Origin: Vulcanimicrobiota bacterium
Lineage (GTDB): Bacteria > Pseudomonadota > Gammaproteobacteria > Xanthomonadales > Rhodanobacteraceae
Assembly (NCBI GenBank): GCA_903970555.1
Contig: CAJCJD010000022.1
Span: forward strand, 1 to 64,000
Reading direction: 5' to 3'
DNA length: 64,000 bases
Shown here: one piece after another, positions 30,031 to 38,250 of the stretch
How positions within the stretch are numbered: the first letter of the stretch is position 1
Layout of the letters: the number at the start of each line of letters is the position of its first letter
Position numbers and translations under genes: made by a program
Notes under the pieces: model-generated
Told to the model about the DNA's origin: nothing
What the model saw: the letters and a program-made list of their open reading frames with translations, nothing else
The model's database searches: none

Positions 30031-30088
30031 TAATCAATTCTTGCTGCAGACCCCGGTAACGGCTGAAAAGCGTTCCGGTTCGGCCTGG

Positions 30089-30113
30089 ACAACGTGCTGG
30101 TGTTGAGCACGTT
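30089..30113. terminator. Hairpin after the XRE gene
   Basis: CAACGTGCT, loop GGTGTTG, AGCACGTTG: a perfect 9-bp stem about 60 bases past the stop. There is no T-run, so terminator function is tentative. Confidence 0.4.
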
Positions 30114-30131
30114 GCTTCCGTTGCCCAATTT

Positions 30132-30151
30132 GGCCCATTTCGAAATGGGCC
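30132..30151. repeat. Perfect 20-bp palindrome next to the insertion sequence
   Basis: GGCCCATTTCGAAATGGGCC is fully self-complementary and lies six bases before the GGTC target duplication of the insertion sequence. It may have been part of the insertion target or an operator. Confidence 0.6.
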
Positions 30152-30161
30152 GCTAAGGGTC

Positions 30162-31761
30162 GAGGCTGTGTGGAAACGCAAAACTCCTAGCCAAGCGCAG
30201 CGTTGTGTCGTTGCTTCATCCTGTCAGAACCCGTTAGCAAGAAACAACGAAGGCTTAGGCCATGATGGCTTGCATCAGCGGCCTCACTCCTATGATCTTC
30301 ATCACCCGCTTCATGTTGTAAGCCAATACATGCAAGCTCATTTCCGTGGCGACCTTGGGTAGCGTTCGCATGAGGAAGTGCGTGGCGCCCATCCAGGCCT
30401 TCAGTGTGCCGAACGTATGCTCGACCGTCTGGCGCCGCACACGCATCGCTTCGGGACGTTCGTCCAGTCTGCTCTGCAAGCTCTCCAGTGTCGACTCATG
30501 CTCCCACCGCCGAATGCGTCGATAACGCTCCGTCGTGCATTGAGATCGCAACGGACAGGCGGGGCATGCCGATGACCCGTACACGTGGATCGTCATGCCA
30601 TCTTCGATAGTGCTCATGCGCCGCGGTGCGCGCTCACCGGCTGGGCACTGATACGCATCGTGGTCAGCTTCATAGCGAAAGTCGCGTTTGTCGAAACGCC
30701 CCTTCGCTTTGCTGTTGGAGGTCAACGGCTGGGGTACCAGCGGTGTGATACCCGCTTGTTCGCAAGCCCGTAGTTCCTCGCCCTTGTAGTAACCGCGATC
30801 GGCCAAGGCGATCAGCGTGTCCTGGTCCATAGCTTCCTGGGCTCGCGTGGCCATGGCGCTCAGTTGATGGCGGTCATGGCCCGCGTTCGTCACGGCGTGC
30901 GCGACGATGAGGTGGTGCGTGGCATCTACCGCCGCTTGCACGTTGTAACCCACGATGCCGGAGCCACAGCCGTGGGTCGCCATGGCACGCGCATCGGGAT
31001 CGGTCAGCGATACCTGCTTGGTCAGGAGTCTCCCGCATCACCTTGCCTAGCGCGTTCAGTTGCTGCACCTGTTCGCGCACCGTGGTGAGCTTCAGCGTCA
31101 GGTGCTTGACCCGAACCTCCGGCAGTCGGCCGGGTTCGCGGTCGGCACGATCCAGTTCAGCCAGATACCGCGCCACGCTCGATTCCAGTGGTTCCAGTCG
31201 TGCCTTGAGCTTGGCTTGCGTGAGGTTCTTGTCCCGGCCATTGACGGCCTTGAACTTACTGCCGTCGATGGCCACCACCGCATCGGTGAACAGCTTCATC
31301 TGCCGGCATGGCAGCACGAAGTGGCTGCACACGCGACGGATGGCAGCGCTGTTGTCCTTACGGAAATCGGCGACCGTCTTGAAGTCCGGCATGCAGCGAC
31401 CGGTCAGCCAGATCAGTTCGACATGGCGCTGGGCTTCTCGCTCCAGTCGTCGACTGGACTGCACGCGATTGAGGTAGCCATAGATGTAGATCTTGAGCAG
31501 CGTGGCGGGATGGTAAGCAGGACGCCCCGTGACGGCAGGCCCCACGCCCGCAAAACCCAGTTCGCGAAGATCCAGCTCGTCCACGAACACATCGATGACC
31601 CGAACGGGATGATCGTCGTCTATATAGTCGTCCAGTCGTTCGGGAAACAACACACTCTGGGATCGATCAGCACCTTCGACGAATCGCTTCATGCAAGACT
31701 CCATCGACTGACTGGGTCTAGGATAGTGGCGCTGCGTTGCGGAGTGTTTTCACACAGCCTC
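30162..31761 (-). mobile_element. Insertion sequence, IS1182-family type, 1.6 kb
   Basis: The boundaries are set by terminal inverted repeats GAGGCTGTGTG-n-AAAC (left end from 30162, right end read inward from 31761) and a 4-base direct repeat GGTC on each side (30158-30161 and 31762-31765). It holds one transposase gene on the minus strand, now frameshifted. Size, gene layout and transposase sequence match the IS1182 group. Confidence 0.85.
30255..31704 (-). pseudogene. IS1182-type DDE transposase, frameshifted
   Basis: The transposase begins at 31704 (MESCMKRFVEGADRSQ...) with the N-terminal DUF772-like domain (DDHPVRVIDVFVDELDL, then GRPAYHPATLLKIYIYGYLN), followed by AIDGSKFKAVN with the first catalytic Asp. 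Near 31021 the frame is lost: an extra C in GACCAAGCAG turns ETPD-KQVSLTDPDARAMATHG into nonsense. The correct frame continues at 30983 (GIVGYNVQAAVD, LADRGYYKGEEL with Asp, and TVEHTFGTLKAWMG with the final Glu) to the stop at 30255. All catalytic segments are present, so a single base disables it, unless the shift is a sequencing error or is programmed. Confidence 0.88.
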
Positions 31762-31877
31762 GGTCGGAAGCGGCCGCTATCCGCAGCACTCTCTCAACAA
31801 CCTTAAACACGGCCCATCAGTTCCCGGCACCGGCCCTGACGTACCATAGGGGCTCCACAGCAGGGACAGGGGATCCC

Positions 31878-32921
31878 ATGGAACTTCTCACCGAAGACGG
31901 TGACATTGCCAAGCGGATCCATGCCCTCAAGCCGACGCACATCGCTACGGCATACATCGGTCTGGACTGGCATCGCTACGTGGATGCCGCAGTGCTGGAA
32001 TCCGTTGTCCTTTCGCCCACCGTGGGCTCGAACCCGAAAGCCATCTGCCAACTGATAAAGGCCATTGGCTTTGACCGTGTCCACTTCCTGGACCACCTGC
32101 ACGCTAAGTTCTATTGGTCGCCTGAGGCAGCTGTGCTGGGAAGCAGCAATCTCTCCAACAACGGGCTCCAGGGATCCAGGGGTCTGGTGGAGGCCGCAGT
32201 CGCCATTAACCCCGCGCATGAAGCACAGGCGCACGCGGATCTCAAGTTGATGCATGAGCGCATCGAGGCAAAGGCTCGGAAGCGCTACAAGACCGAAGAC
32301 GCGAAGTGGGCCCAGGTGAAGGACCTGGAAAAGCAATTGGAGCGGTTGAACCGCGCCAATGGAAAGGCTTTGCTCCGTCCCACGGAGAAGCACATCACCG
32401 GCACGCCACTATCGGTGTTTACGTACGCACCCCAGCAGCAGCACATCCACATCATCGGGTGGTGCGAAGAACTGGCGCAGGACAGCCAGAAGGTCAAGCA
32501 GGGCATGCTCGATCAATCCTCGGAGCGAATTGCTTATGCCCTGGAGCACTACGTTGGTGTCCGCAATCACGACCCCTTGAACGTGGATGATTGGGTCCTT
32601 TTCTGGGAAACCACCGCGGACGGGTTGGAACCCAAGCCCCGTGGCGCGATTGAGTGGATGCGCATTGATTACGTTCTGCACGACACCAGTAAATCCAAGA
32701 TCTGGCGGAAGATCGGATATGAAGTCTATGCGCGCGAACCGCACCAGATGCCCTTCGCTCTGGATGGCGCGGCCAAGAAAGCGTTCCGCAAACTGCTGCG
32801 TAGCGGAATGTTCGACGAGATGTATCTGGCCACCGATGCGAAGGGCTGGTCGTTGGAACGCGCCGATGCGAAGGTTGAACAGTTCCTGGATGTTCTCAAG
32901 AGCATCGCCGCAAGCACATAA
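31878..32921 (+). CDS. Phospholipase D-like (HKD) nuclease family protein
   Basis: Predicted cytosolic phosphodiesterase or nuclease of the PLD superfamily, 347 aa. The start at 31878 has AGGGG six bases upstream. The N-terminal half contains the active-site signature HAKFY followed by LGSSNLSNNGLQGSRGLVEAAV (about residues 77-110), the single-HKD arrangement seen in dimeric PLD nucleases such as BfiI-type restriction enzymes. A coiled segment follows (about 120-165, KARKRYKTEDAKWAQVKDLEK). The C-terminal half (about 170-347) is not recognised. It stands alone, 116 bases after the insertion sequence, without a methyltransferase partner. A defence role is possible but not shown; it could be a repair or general nuclease. 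Confidence 0.7.
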   Translation: MELLTEDGDIAKRIHALKPTHIATAYIGLDWHRYVDAAVLESVVLSPTVGSNPKAICQLIKAIGFDRVHFLDHLHAKFYWSPEAAVLGSSNLSNNGLQGSRGLVEAAVAINPAHEAQAHADLKLMHERIEAKARKRYKTEDAKWAQVKDLEKQLERLNRANGKALLRPTEKHITGTPLSVFTYAPQQQHIHIIGWCEELAQDSQKVKQGMLDQSSERIAYALEHYVGVRNHDPLNVDDWVLFWETTADGLEPKPRGAIEWMRIDYVLHDTSKSKIWRKIGYEVYAREPHQMPFALDGAAKKAFRKLLRSGMFDEMYLATDAKGWSLERADAKVEQFLDVLKSIAAST

Positions 32922-33020
32922 AAAATGGAGTATGGACCTTTCATGACGGATTCCTGGTATCCGCACAATTCCTCCAAACGCTCGTAGCAATTCAATTATC
33001 AAAGCAGGTTCGCTTTATGT

Positions 33021-33043
33021 GTCTGCTTTTGGTGAAAGCAGAC
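33021..33043. terminator. Hairpin after the PLD-like gene
   Basis: GTCTGCTTT, loop TGGTG, AAAGCAGAC: a perfect 9-bp stem about 100 bases past the stop. It is the only structured element in the otherwise featureless 294-base gap before the convergent DUF932 gene. Confidence 0.35.
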
Positions 33044-33215
33044 CTCCGCGCGATATAGTCACGCGGCCTGATAGCCGCTGATCACTCATCCTGGTCAGCA
33101 CGAGCGAGGTGTTCAGTGCTAGTCGGAACCTATGTTCAACCTGACCGGAATCCGCACCCTGCATGGTTCATCACCTTGATGGGGATGGACCATGCCGAGG
33201 TACCGCATTACTCGT

Positions 33216-34178
33216 CTATGCAATGAGTTGTAACGCTTCGCCCCAAGCCCGTTGTTTCAGCATGGCACCTTGGCCAAACCACGCCGTATCGCGACGGTGA
33301 TCGTTGCTGCGGGAACGACGATGGTGATCCACGTACTCTGTCACGCTGTTGAGTAATCCCCATGCCGTGCCTTTGGCCGATGACAGGCCCGAGCCTTTGC
33401 CTTGGCCGGAATAGAGGGCAAGCACTTTCTGAACCACCTGTTCGTTGAAAGCGCAGCCGTGTGGCTCTGTGTTCAAATGGCCGTAGGCGAACACCTTCGT
33501 CAGAAAGGCTTCGACTGTTTTCTCAGCCACCCGGCAATTTGCCAACTCCTTGATGTGATCGGAGAACGACGACCAAGGAGTGACGGCGATACCCAACTGC
33601 TGCTTGACGGCCTGGGCGTCGAACTCGTTGCGATGTGGAACTTTCACTGCGCCGGCACCGTCGCGCAGTGCAACGGCCAGGGTGTTGTTGCAAACTACTC
33701 GGACCGAGGTGAATTGGGCCGTGGTCGCCAGCGTCCCGTCGCACGCCGTTGCCAGCAGCAGATAGCCATTGACCGTGTCATCACCCTTCAGCGTCACGCT
33801 TTGACCAGTGCGGGCCAAAGCCCAAAGTTTACGGCCTTCCTTGAGTACGCCGGCCGTTTCCATCTGATAGCCACCGATTTCGGTTAGGTCGCGATAGAAC
33901 TCCAAAATCTCGGCTGGCTGGACGACCTTAAAGCGCTTGGATACTACGGACAGCGGCGCCTTGGTGTCCGACCGATAGAGCACTTTTTGCTCGGGGTACT
34001 TGTGCAGAGAACCGGGGAATGGGTGACCGGCGATGAACTGCACATAAGCGGTCTCGATCTGCCAGTCCATACCTGCTTGCTTGGCCCAGATTTCCAGCGG
34101 CTGATCGGAGGCAAGCCGTGTCCCCAAACCATGCCAGGGTTGTTCTCCGACATAGGCCATGGATTGAACTAAGTGCAT
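33216..34178 (-). CDS. DUF932 domain protein (phage/plasmid-like)
   Basis: 320 aa, of a family common on plasmids, phages and integrative elements and of unknown biochemical function. The family pattern is visible: MAYVGEQPWHGLGTRL at the N-terminus, APLSVVSKRFKVVQPAEILEF (about 92-112), LLLATACDGTLATTAQFTSVRVVCNNTL (about 140-170), and AWGLLNSVTEYVDHHRRSR near the C-terminus. The start at 34178 is preceded by AAGGAG at six bases. It lies in a minus-strand group with a split zinc-ribbon protein and a small membrane protein; a hairpin and a repeated ATGCGCCTCTTA motif lie upstream. Confidence 0.88.
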   Translation of the reverse strand: MHLVQSMAYVGEQPWHGLGTRLASDQPLEIWAKQAGMDWQIETAYVQFIAGHPFPGSLHKYPEQKVLYRSDTKAPLSVVSKRFKVVQPAEILEFYRDLTEIGGYQMETAGVLKEGRKLWALARTGQSVTLKGDDTVNGYLLLATACDGTLATTAQFTSVRVVCNNTLAVALRDGAGAVKVPHRNEFDAQAVKQQLGIAVTPWSSFSDHIKELANCRVAEKTVEAFLTKVFAYGHLNTEPHGCAFNEQVVQKVLALYSGQGKGSGLSSAKGTAWGLLNSVTEYVDHHRRSRSNDHRRDTAWFGQGAMLKQRAWGEALQLIA

Positions 34179-34192
34179 GAACCACTCCTTAT

Positions 34193-34205
34193 AAGAGGCG
34201 CATAA
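34193..34205 (-). promoter_or_regulatory. Minimal leader motif ATGCGCCTCTTA before DUF932 gene
   Basis: On the minus strand ATG CGC CTC TTA TAA encodes a four-residue peptide (MRLL) that ends directly at the AAGGAG of the DUF932 gene. The same 12 bases recur at about 34894-34905 upstream of the next minus-strand gene. This could be a minimal leader ORF or a shared operator; the evidence is the repeat only. Confidence 0.35.
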
Positions 34206-34209
34206 ACGT

Positions 34210-34235
34210 CCAGGGCCCGGATGACCGGGCCCTGG
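34210..34235. terminator. Hairpin between split zinc-ribbon and DUF932 genes
   Basis: CCAGGGCCCGG, loop ATGA, CCGGGCCCTGG: a perfect 11-bp stem just after the zinc-ribbon gene on the minus strand. It may separate the two transcripts; there is no strong T-run. Confidence 0.55.
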
Positions 34236-34277
34236 GCGATATGCTGCGTTGGAAAGAAAAGTGAGAAACGTGATTGC

Positions 34278-34643
34278 TTACGACCTATCGCTAAACGTGT
34301 GGCCACAGTCGCGGCAGAGCTGGTTGTGAAGGATATTTTTGTCGATCGCGGCTCCTAGCTTGGAGCCCGCCGCGCAGCCGGTGGCACCGCCCACGATTCC
34401 CTCGATAACCACACCCGCCACGCCGCCAAGCATCGCGCCGACGGGACCGGCGAGCAGTCCGATTTCCGCCCCAGTCAACGCCAAAGCTATTCCGCTGGTA
34501 GAGCCTGCGATGGCACCAATAGCACCACCCAACCGCTGCGCGTAGTTACGAGGCTCGATCCTCGTCGATTGGCAGTTCGGGCAGCGTGGCGTGATATCCA
34601 CGATGTCACCACTCCATTCGTGCTCATGCACCATGTCATGCAT
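34278..34643 (-). CDS. Zinc ribbon split by a glycine-zipper membrane hairpin
   Basis: No family recognised. The 121-aa protein has CPNC (about residues 21-24) and CRDC (about 110-113), together forming a zinc-ribbon-like pair. Between them lies a long Gly/Ala-rich hydrophobic stretch (about 38-98, GGAIGAIAGSTSGIALALTG, GPVGAMLGGVAGVVIEG) of the glycine-zipper kind that inserts in membranes. It starts at 34643 behind GGAG and overlaps the preceding small gene by eight bases. An element-encoded membrane or surface-modifying peptide is possible. Confidence 0.6.
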   Translation of the reverse strand: MHDMVHEHEWSGDIVDITPRCPNCQSTRIEPRNYAQRLGGAIGAIAGSTSGIALALTGAEIGLLAGPVGAMLGGVAGVVIEGIVGGATGCAAGSKLGAAIDKNILHNQLCRDCGHTFSDRS

Positions 34644-34788
34644 GGACTTTCTCCTCCAGCCGGTATTTGACGTAACACCGGATGCAGGAGGCCCACAAGC
34701 TTCCCGCTAGAAAGAGAACAGTGAACACAATCAGGCATTCGACCAGCGAGGGACACGGATAACCGATCCAAGGTCTATCAAACATCAT
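34636..34788 (-). CDS. Small membrane protein, unknown function
   Basis: 50 aa starting at 34788 (MMFDRPWIGYPCPSL) behind AGGAGG at five bases, which supports this start over a longer frame from 34869. It has one hydrophobic helix (about 17-33, CLIVFTVLFLAGSLWAS), a Cys pair after it and a basic/acidic tail. It overlaps the start of the split zinc-ribbon gene, so the two are probably co-translated. Confidence 0.55.
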   Translation of the reverse strand: MMFDRPWIGYPCPSLVECLIVFTVLFLAGSLWASCIRCYVKYRLEEKVHA

Positions 34789-35184
34789 TAAGCCTCCTTT
34801 GAAGGCATCCACCGATAAGCGGATGAAGCGACCGAGACGGCTGCTCGTAATGGTGATATGGATGCGCAAATCCGTGGAATGAACAGTGGGCGATTAAGAG
34901 GCGCATACCAACGCTGGTGATGCCGCTAGCAGCCGTCACGCCGTGCTTTGAACTAACTAGACATCGCCTTAGAACTATCTCGACGGCAGTATTTTGGACG
35001 CAAACCACGGACCGCGGAGCAGTTTTTTTTCACTTCCGCTTAGATGCCGGAAAACCGCATTCTGGTGCGGTTTCTACTTCATTGCGGAAGATTGTGCGGA
35101 AGCGTTAGTGGTCATACCAGTGCGTGCTAAAGCGCGGCACGTGGTTGAGGATGGGTTTCCATTCAACCAATCACGGAAACATTC
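34789..35184. other. Divergent control region before the AlpA-like gene
   Basis: No gene supported in about 400 bases. It contains the second ATGCGCCTCTTA motif (minus strand, about 34894-34905), an 8-bp hairpin AAACCGCA-TTCTGG-TGCGGTTT (35052-35073), and two spaced copies of TGCGGAAG (about 35083 and 35095) that could be regulator or replication-protein sites. Confidence 0.4.
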
Positions 35185-35631
35185 ATGGAAATCTTATCCC
35201 ACGCGATTCACTCGACTTTGCCACTGCGCAATGATGCCCGCTATCAATGTTTACAACTTCCACCGGTACCGCTCGTAAACGGTATACCAAAGCTTTTGTA
35301 CAATGAAGAACACGTCGCAGAGATGTTTGACTTCAGCACTTCGACCGTGCGTAACCGGTACGATCCCGAAAGCCGGTGGTACGACGAGAATTTTCCAGAG
35401 CCCCGCAGCACGGACGGGAGCGGCGAAGGGCGTAAAGCTGCCGTTCGCTGGTATTGGGGGGATTTGGTGTTCTACGCCGCTAATTTGCCCCGCGTTTCGG
35501 AATTGAAGCCAACCGGCAAGCAACGTCGTCAACCTAAGCTCGCGAGCCATTCAACTCGTCGCAACACCGGTACCCACAACAATCAGGTAGCTGGTGTAAG
35601 CGATCTTAGCGACAAGCCCTTCGAGCTGTAG
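35185..35631 (+). CDS. AlpA/excisionase-like DNA-binding protein
   Basis: 148 aa. The central part (about 38-95) reads like a winged helix-turn-helix of the AlpA/MerR excisionase kind: LLYNEEHVAEMFDFSTSTVRNRY, then the wing with WYDENFPEPRSTDGSG and KAAVRWYWGDLVFYA. Prophage and island elements use such proteins to activate the integrase or excise. The C-terminus is basic and polar (KQRRQPKLASHSTRR). The start has GGAA seven bases upstream. It precedes the YagK/YfjJ-type gene on the same strand with a 175-base gap. The assignment is by motif shape only. Confidence 0.6.
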   Translation: MEILSHAIHSTLPLRNDARYQCLQLPPVPLVNGIPKLLYNEEHVAEMFDFSTSTVRNRYDPESRWYDENFPEPRSTDGSGEGRKAAVRWYWGDLVFYAANLPRVSELKPTGKQRRQPKLASHSTRRNTGTHNNQVAGVSDLSDKPFEL

Positions 35632-35806
35632 CTCATCGCGTAGACGCGTCCGTGCTTCACATGGACGTATGGCCAACTCAACAACGGCTTTTATTTCCCT
35701 CTTTCCCAGCAAACGCGGGTCGCCCTTCTTGAAGGGCTCCGCGATTGCGAGGGTGCGCCATCAAATCATTTACGGTTCTTATCTAATCTAATCTAGGAGT
35801 AAAACC

Positions 35807-37078
35807 ATGAACAACAACGATGAAAATAACCCACAACAAGAAGCAGTAAACCATAGCGAAGCGGAGTTTAAGGAGTTACAAGTCGAAGCGACTTCGACGG
35901 AAGACCTCGACGTCGAGAGCGCCTTGCGTGAGATTGAAGCCGCAGAAAAGCGTCATGAGCGATTTGCTCACACCTTGGTGCACTTGCCCGACGGCAAGGT
36001 GCAGGTGACGGAAGAGCGTAATCTGCTATTTTGCGTCGAGGCATCCGAAAAGACGATCGAACAGATCGTATCGTCAGAGGGTCCTGCAGTTAGGAAGGTC
36101 AAGGACGCTCGTGCGAGGGATGGGTTTCGCTACGAGTTCACAAAGATAGGCGTTCAAGCTTTAGTGATGAGTCGCGATCTACCCGATGTCATCAGGCACA
36201 TGTTCCCGGACTATGGCGTAGACAATCGACTGACGCCGATGCAAGAGGAATGTGTACCGAAACATATGCGTCCGATTTTCAATCCACGCATTACCGTTGC
36301 TCTGCACGCGAGCGACCACGCGTCGCGTGGCTTGCGTTGGTGCATAGGTATCGTTCCTGATGCTAACCAGCCCGATGTTCGCAGCATCCTCAGTCACATG
36401 CTGAAAACGATTCGACGCGTATGTCGCTCGAAACGGTTTAAGTATCTTGAGAACAACCATCGCCAGAATGCGCGACTGCGCTTCAAGGGTGCATGCGAAT
36501 ACATGACCGAGTTGTTCGAGCAGTACTCTAAGTTGCTCATCCTACGTGTGGACCTTTATTTCCGCCCAAATGAAAAGGAATGGGCCGACACCGAAGCAGC
36601 GGGGCGTAGCATTAATAGCTTCATGCGTGCGTTGCGGGATGGCCGCGTGGTGCCTGATATGGCGGGGTGGCTATATCGCATCGAAAATGGGTTTCGACGT
36701 GGCATACACGTGCATTTACTTGTGGCGATGGACGGCCATAAACACCGCGAGGCCGCAACATGGTCCCAAGCCATTGGCGAGGCTTGGGTAGCCAAGTACA
36801 GCGCCGGCCATGGTTCATATTTCAATTGTTATACGCGCAAGGACCATTACACGTTCAATGGGCTGGGTCTAGTCCATATCAGCGACCACGAAAAGCTGCT
36901 GGGCCTTCGTGAAGCGTTGCGCTATGTAACCAAGCCCGATTTCCACATCACCACCGGCTTCACGAAGAACTTCAGGAAAGGTCAGCCACCGAATTCTAAA
37001 GAGGTTACAAAACGCGGTGCGCCTCGTAAGGCCGAGCACGATATGAGCTTGGTGAACAAAGTTTTACGTGGTAATTAA
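35807..37078 (+). CDS. YagK/YfjJ C-terminal domain protein, HUH replication-initiator-like
   Basis: 423 aa. The C-terminal half matches the YagK/YfjJ (inovirus Gp2-like) domain: LILRVDLYFRP (about 245), SFMRALRDGR, WLYRIENGFRRGIHVHLLVAMDG (about 288-310), AATWSQAIGEAWV, LVHISDHE and ALRYVTKPDFHI. HVHLL is an HUH-type metal-binding pair as in rolling-circle initiators, so the protein may nick and replicate the element. The N-terminal 60 residues are acidic and probably disordered. AGGAG lies eight bases before the start. It is typical of P4-like satellites and inovirus-derived elements. A catalytic Tyr cannot be assigned with confidence. Confidence 0.75.
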   Translation: MNNNDENNPQQEAVNHSEAEFKELQVEATSTEDLDVESALREIEAAEKRHERFAHTLVHLPDGKVQVTEERNLLFCVEASEKTIEQIVSSEGPAVRKVKDARARDGFRYEFTKIGVQALVMSRDLPDVIRHMFPDYGVDNRLTPMQEECVPKHMRPIFNPRITVALHASDHASRGLRWCIGIVPDANQPDVRSILSHMLKTIRRVCRSKRFKYLENNHRQNARLRFKGACEYMTELFEQYSKLLILRVDLYFRPNEKEWADTEAAGRSINSFMRALRDGRVVPDMAGWLYRIENGFRRGIHVHLLVAMDGHKHREAATWSQAIGEAWVAKYSAGHGSYFNCYTRKDHYTFNGLGLVHISDHEKLLGLREALRYVTKPDFHITTGFTKNFRKGQPPNSKEVTKRGAPRKAEHDMSLVNKVLRGN

Positions 37079-37080
37079 AT

Positions 37081-38250
37081 TCAACGGAGCTTCTGAGGCT
37101 GCGACCACCTGACAACTCGCCTTAAGAAAGGAGTTTCTTTTTCTAAGAACCCCAGACCTTTTAGTCGCTTGTCTACGGTGTCATGGTCAGGTCTTGCCAC
37201 AGCAGGCTTCCCGTTGACCTTATTGCATTCATCAATCCACCACCGCGCGACAATGATGAGTAACGCCAAGCCTTTGGTGACAAATTCAGGTCTGTCGTGG
37301 CCGGGTCTGAATAGGTCAGGTGCGACAACCTCGGGATGTATCTCCGATTGATTTGCTTTTTTAACGCCGCGGCCTCGATGGTGACGAGGTGTAATGAGCT
37401 TTACGGCATGATGCGCCACGGTTTTCTGGAAAAGGTTAGGTTCCTTGCTTGAAACCCAAAGCTCCACGTCGTCGCGCTGCACTTGCTCGTTGACCAACAG
37501 CCGATAGAAATTTTCAGCTGCACAATACAAGAGGTACACGCCATACGCCCCGTCACGCAGACCGTAGGGATCCTCTTGTGGTTTGCCAAGTTTCACAGTG
37601 AGCTCATCCTCAAGAAGTGCATCAATGAGGATGTTCTTCTGCTCAACAACGGCTGGGCTGCTGGATAGCTCACTGTGAAACCGTGCTTTGCTACCGAGAT
37701 GTTGATCCACTAGCAGTGATGTCACCACTCCATCTGTAACCCTATCGCTGGAGCACAGGCGCAGAGCCGAAGGTATCTGACTAGAAATGAGCCATCCTTG
37801 CTGTGCAAGACGGGCATCTGAATGTGGCTTTAAGGAAGCCGGGAAGATGTTGAGCGTTGTGCGGTACTGGGTTCTTAATTCTTCTGCGTGCCAGGGTCCC
37901 AGCGCAAGGTGGGTTACTTCTGGGTGAACCTCTCCGCCGAGGGTAATCATCAGTGAACTGTCGTCGTCATCGTGCCGTGTAATTCTGGGCGGCTTGCCCA
38001 TGTGCTCACGAAATTCACTGCCGTTCGTAGAGAGCGTGCGCATCTCAGTGCCGCTAGGTCGTCGACCGGCTGTAAAATTAGGATCGGCATACGCGACGTC
38101 GGTGGGGGGGACTTCGATGTATAGGCGCGTCTTACCTCTTGCGGCCCAATTAAGGACCAGGTCAATTTCTTGCCCTGACCTAGGAATACCTTGCTCTGTA
38201 AAGACGAGCGGTACCAATCGAAGGCGCCGATCCTGCTTGGCTTCACTCAT
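37081..38250 (-). CDS. Hypothetical protein, unknown family
   Basis: 389 aa, not recognised. The N-terminal third contains beta-like segments (LRLVPLVFTEQGI, TRLYIEVPPTDVAYAD and SLMITLGGEVHPEV), the middle is helical (ILIDALLEDELTVKLGK, GAYGVYLLYCAAENFYRLLVNEQV), and the C-terminal third has a basic HHRGRG patch and a helical end (FVTKGLALLIIVARWWIDECNK, 330-352). There is no signal peptide. The start has AGGA nine bases upstream. It converges on the HUH-like gene with two bases between the stop codons, so it is a cargo gene on the opposite strand. A defence or accessory role is only a guess from its place. Confidence 0.55.
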   Translation of the reverse strand: MSEAKQDRRLRLVPLVFTEQGIPRSGQEIDLVLNWAARGKTRLYIEVPPTDVAYADPNFTAGRRPSGTEMRTLSTNGSEFREHMGKPPRITRHDDDDSSLMITLGGEVHPEVTHLALGPWHAEELRTQYRTTLNIFPASLKPHSDARLAQQGWLISSQIPSALRLCSSDRVTDGVVTSLLVDQHLGSKARFHSELSSSPAVVEQKNILIDALLEDELTVKLGKPQEDPYGLRDGAYGVYLLYCAAENFYRLLVNEQVQRDDVELWVSSKEPNLFQKTVAHHAVKLITPRHHRGRGVKKANQSEIHPEVVAPDLFRPGHDRPEFVTKGLALLIIVARWWIDECNKVNGKPAVARPDHDTVDKRLKGLGFLEKETPFLRRVVRWSQPQKLR

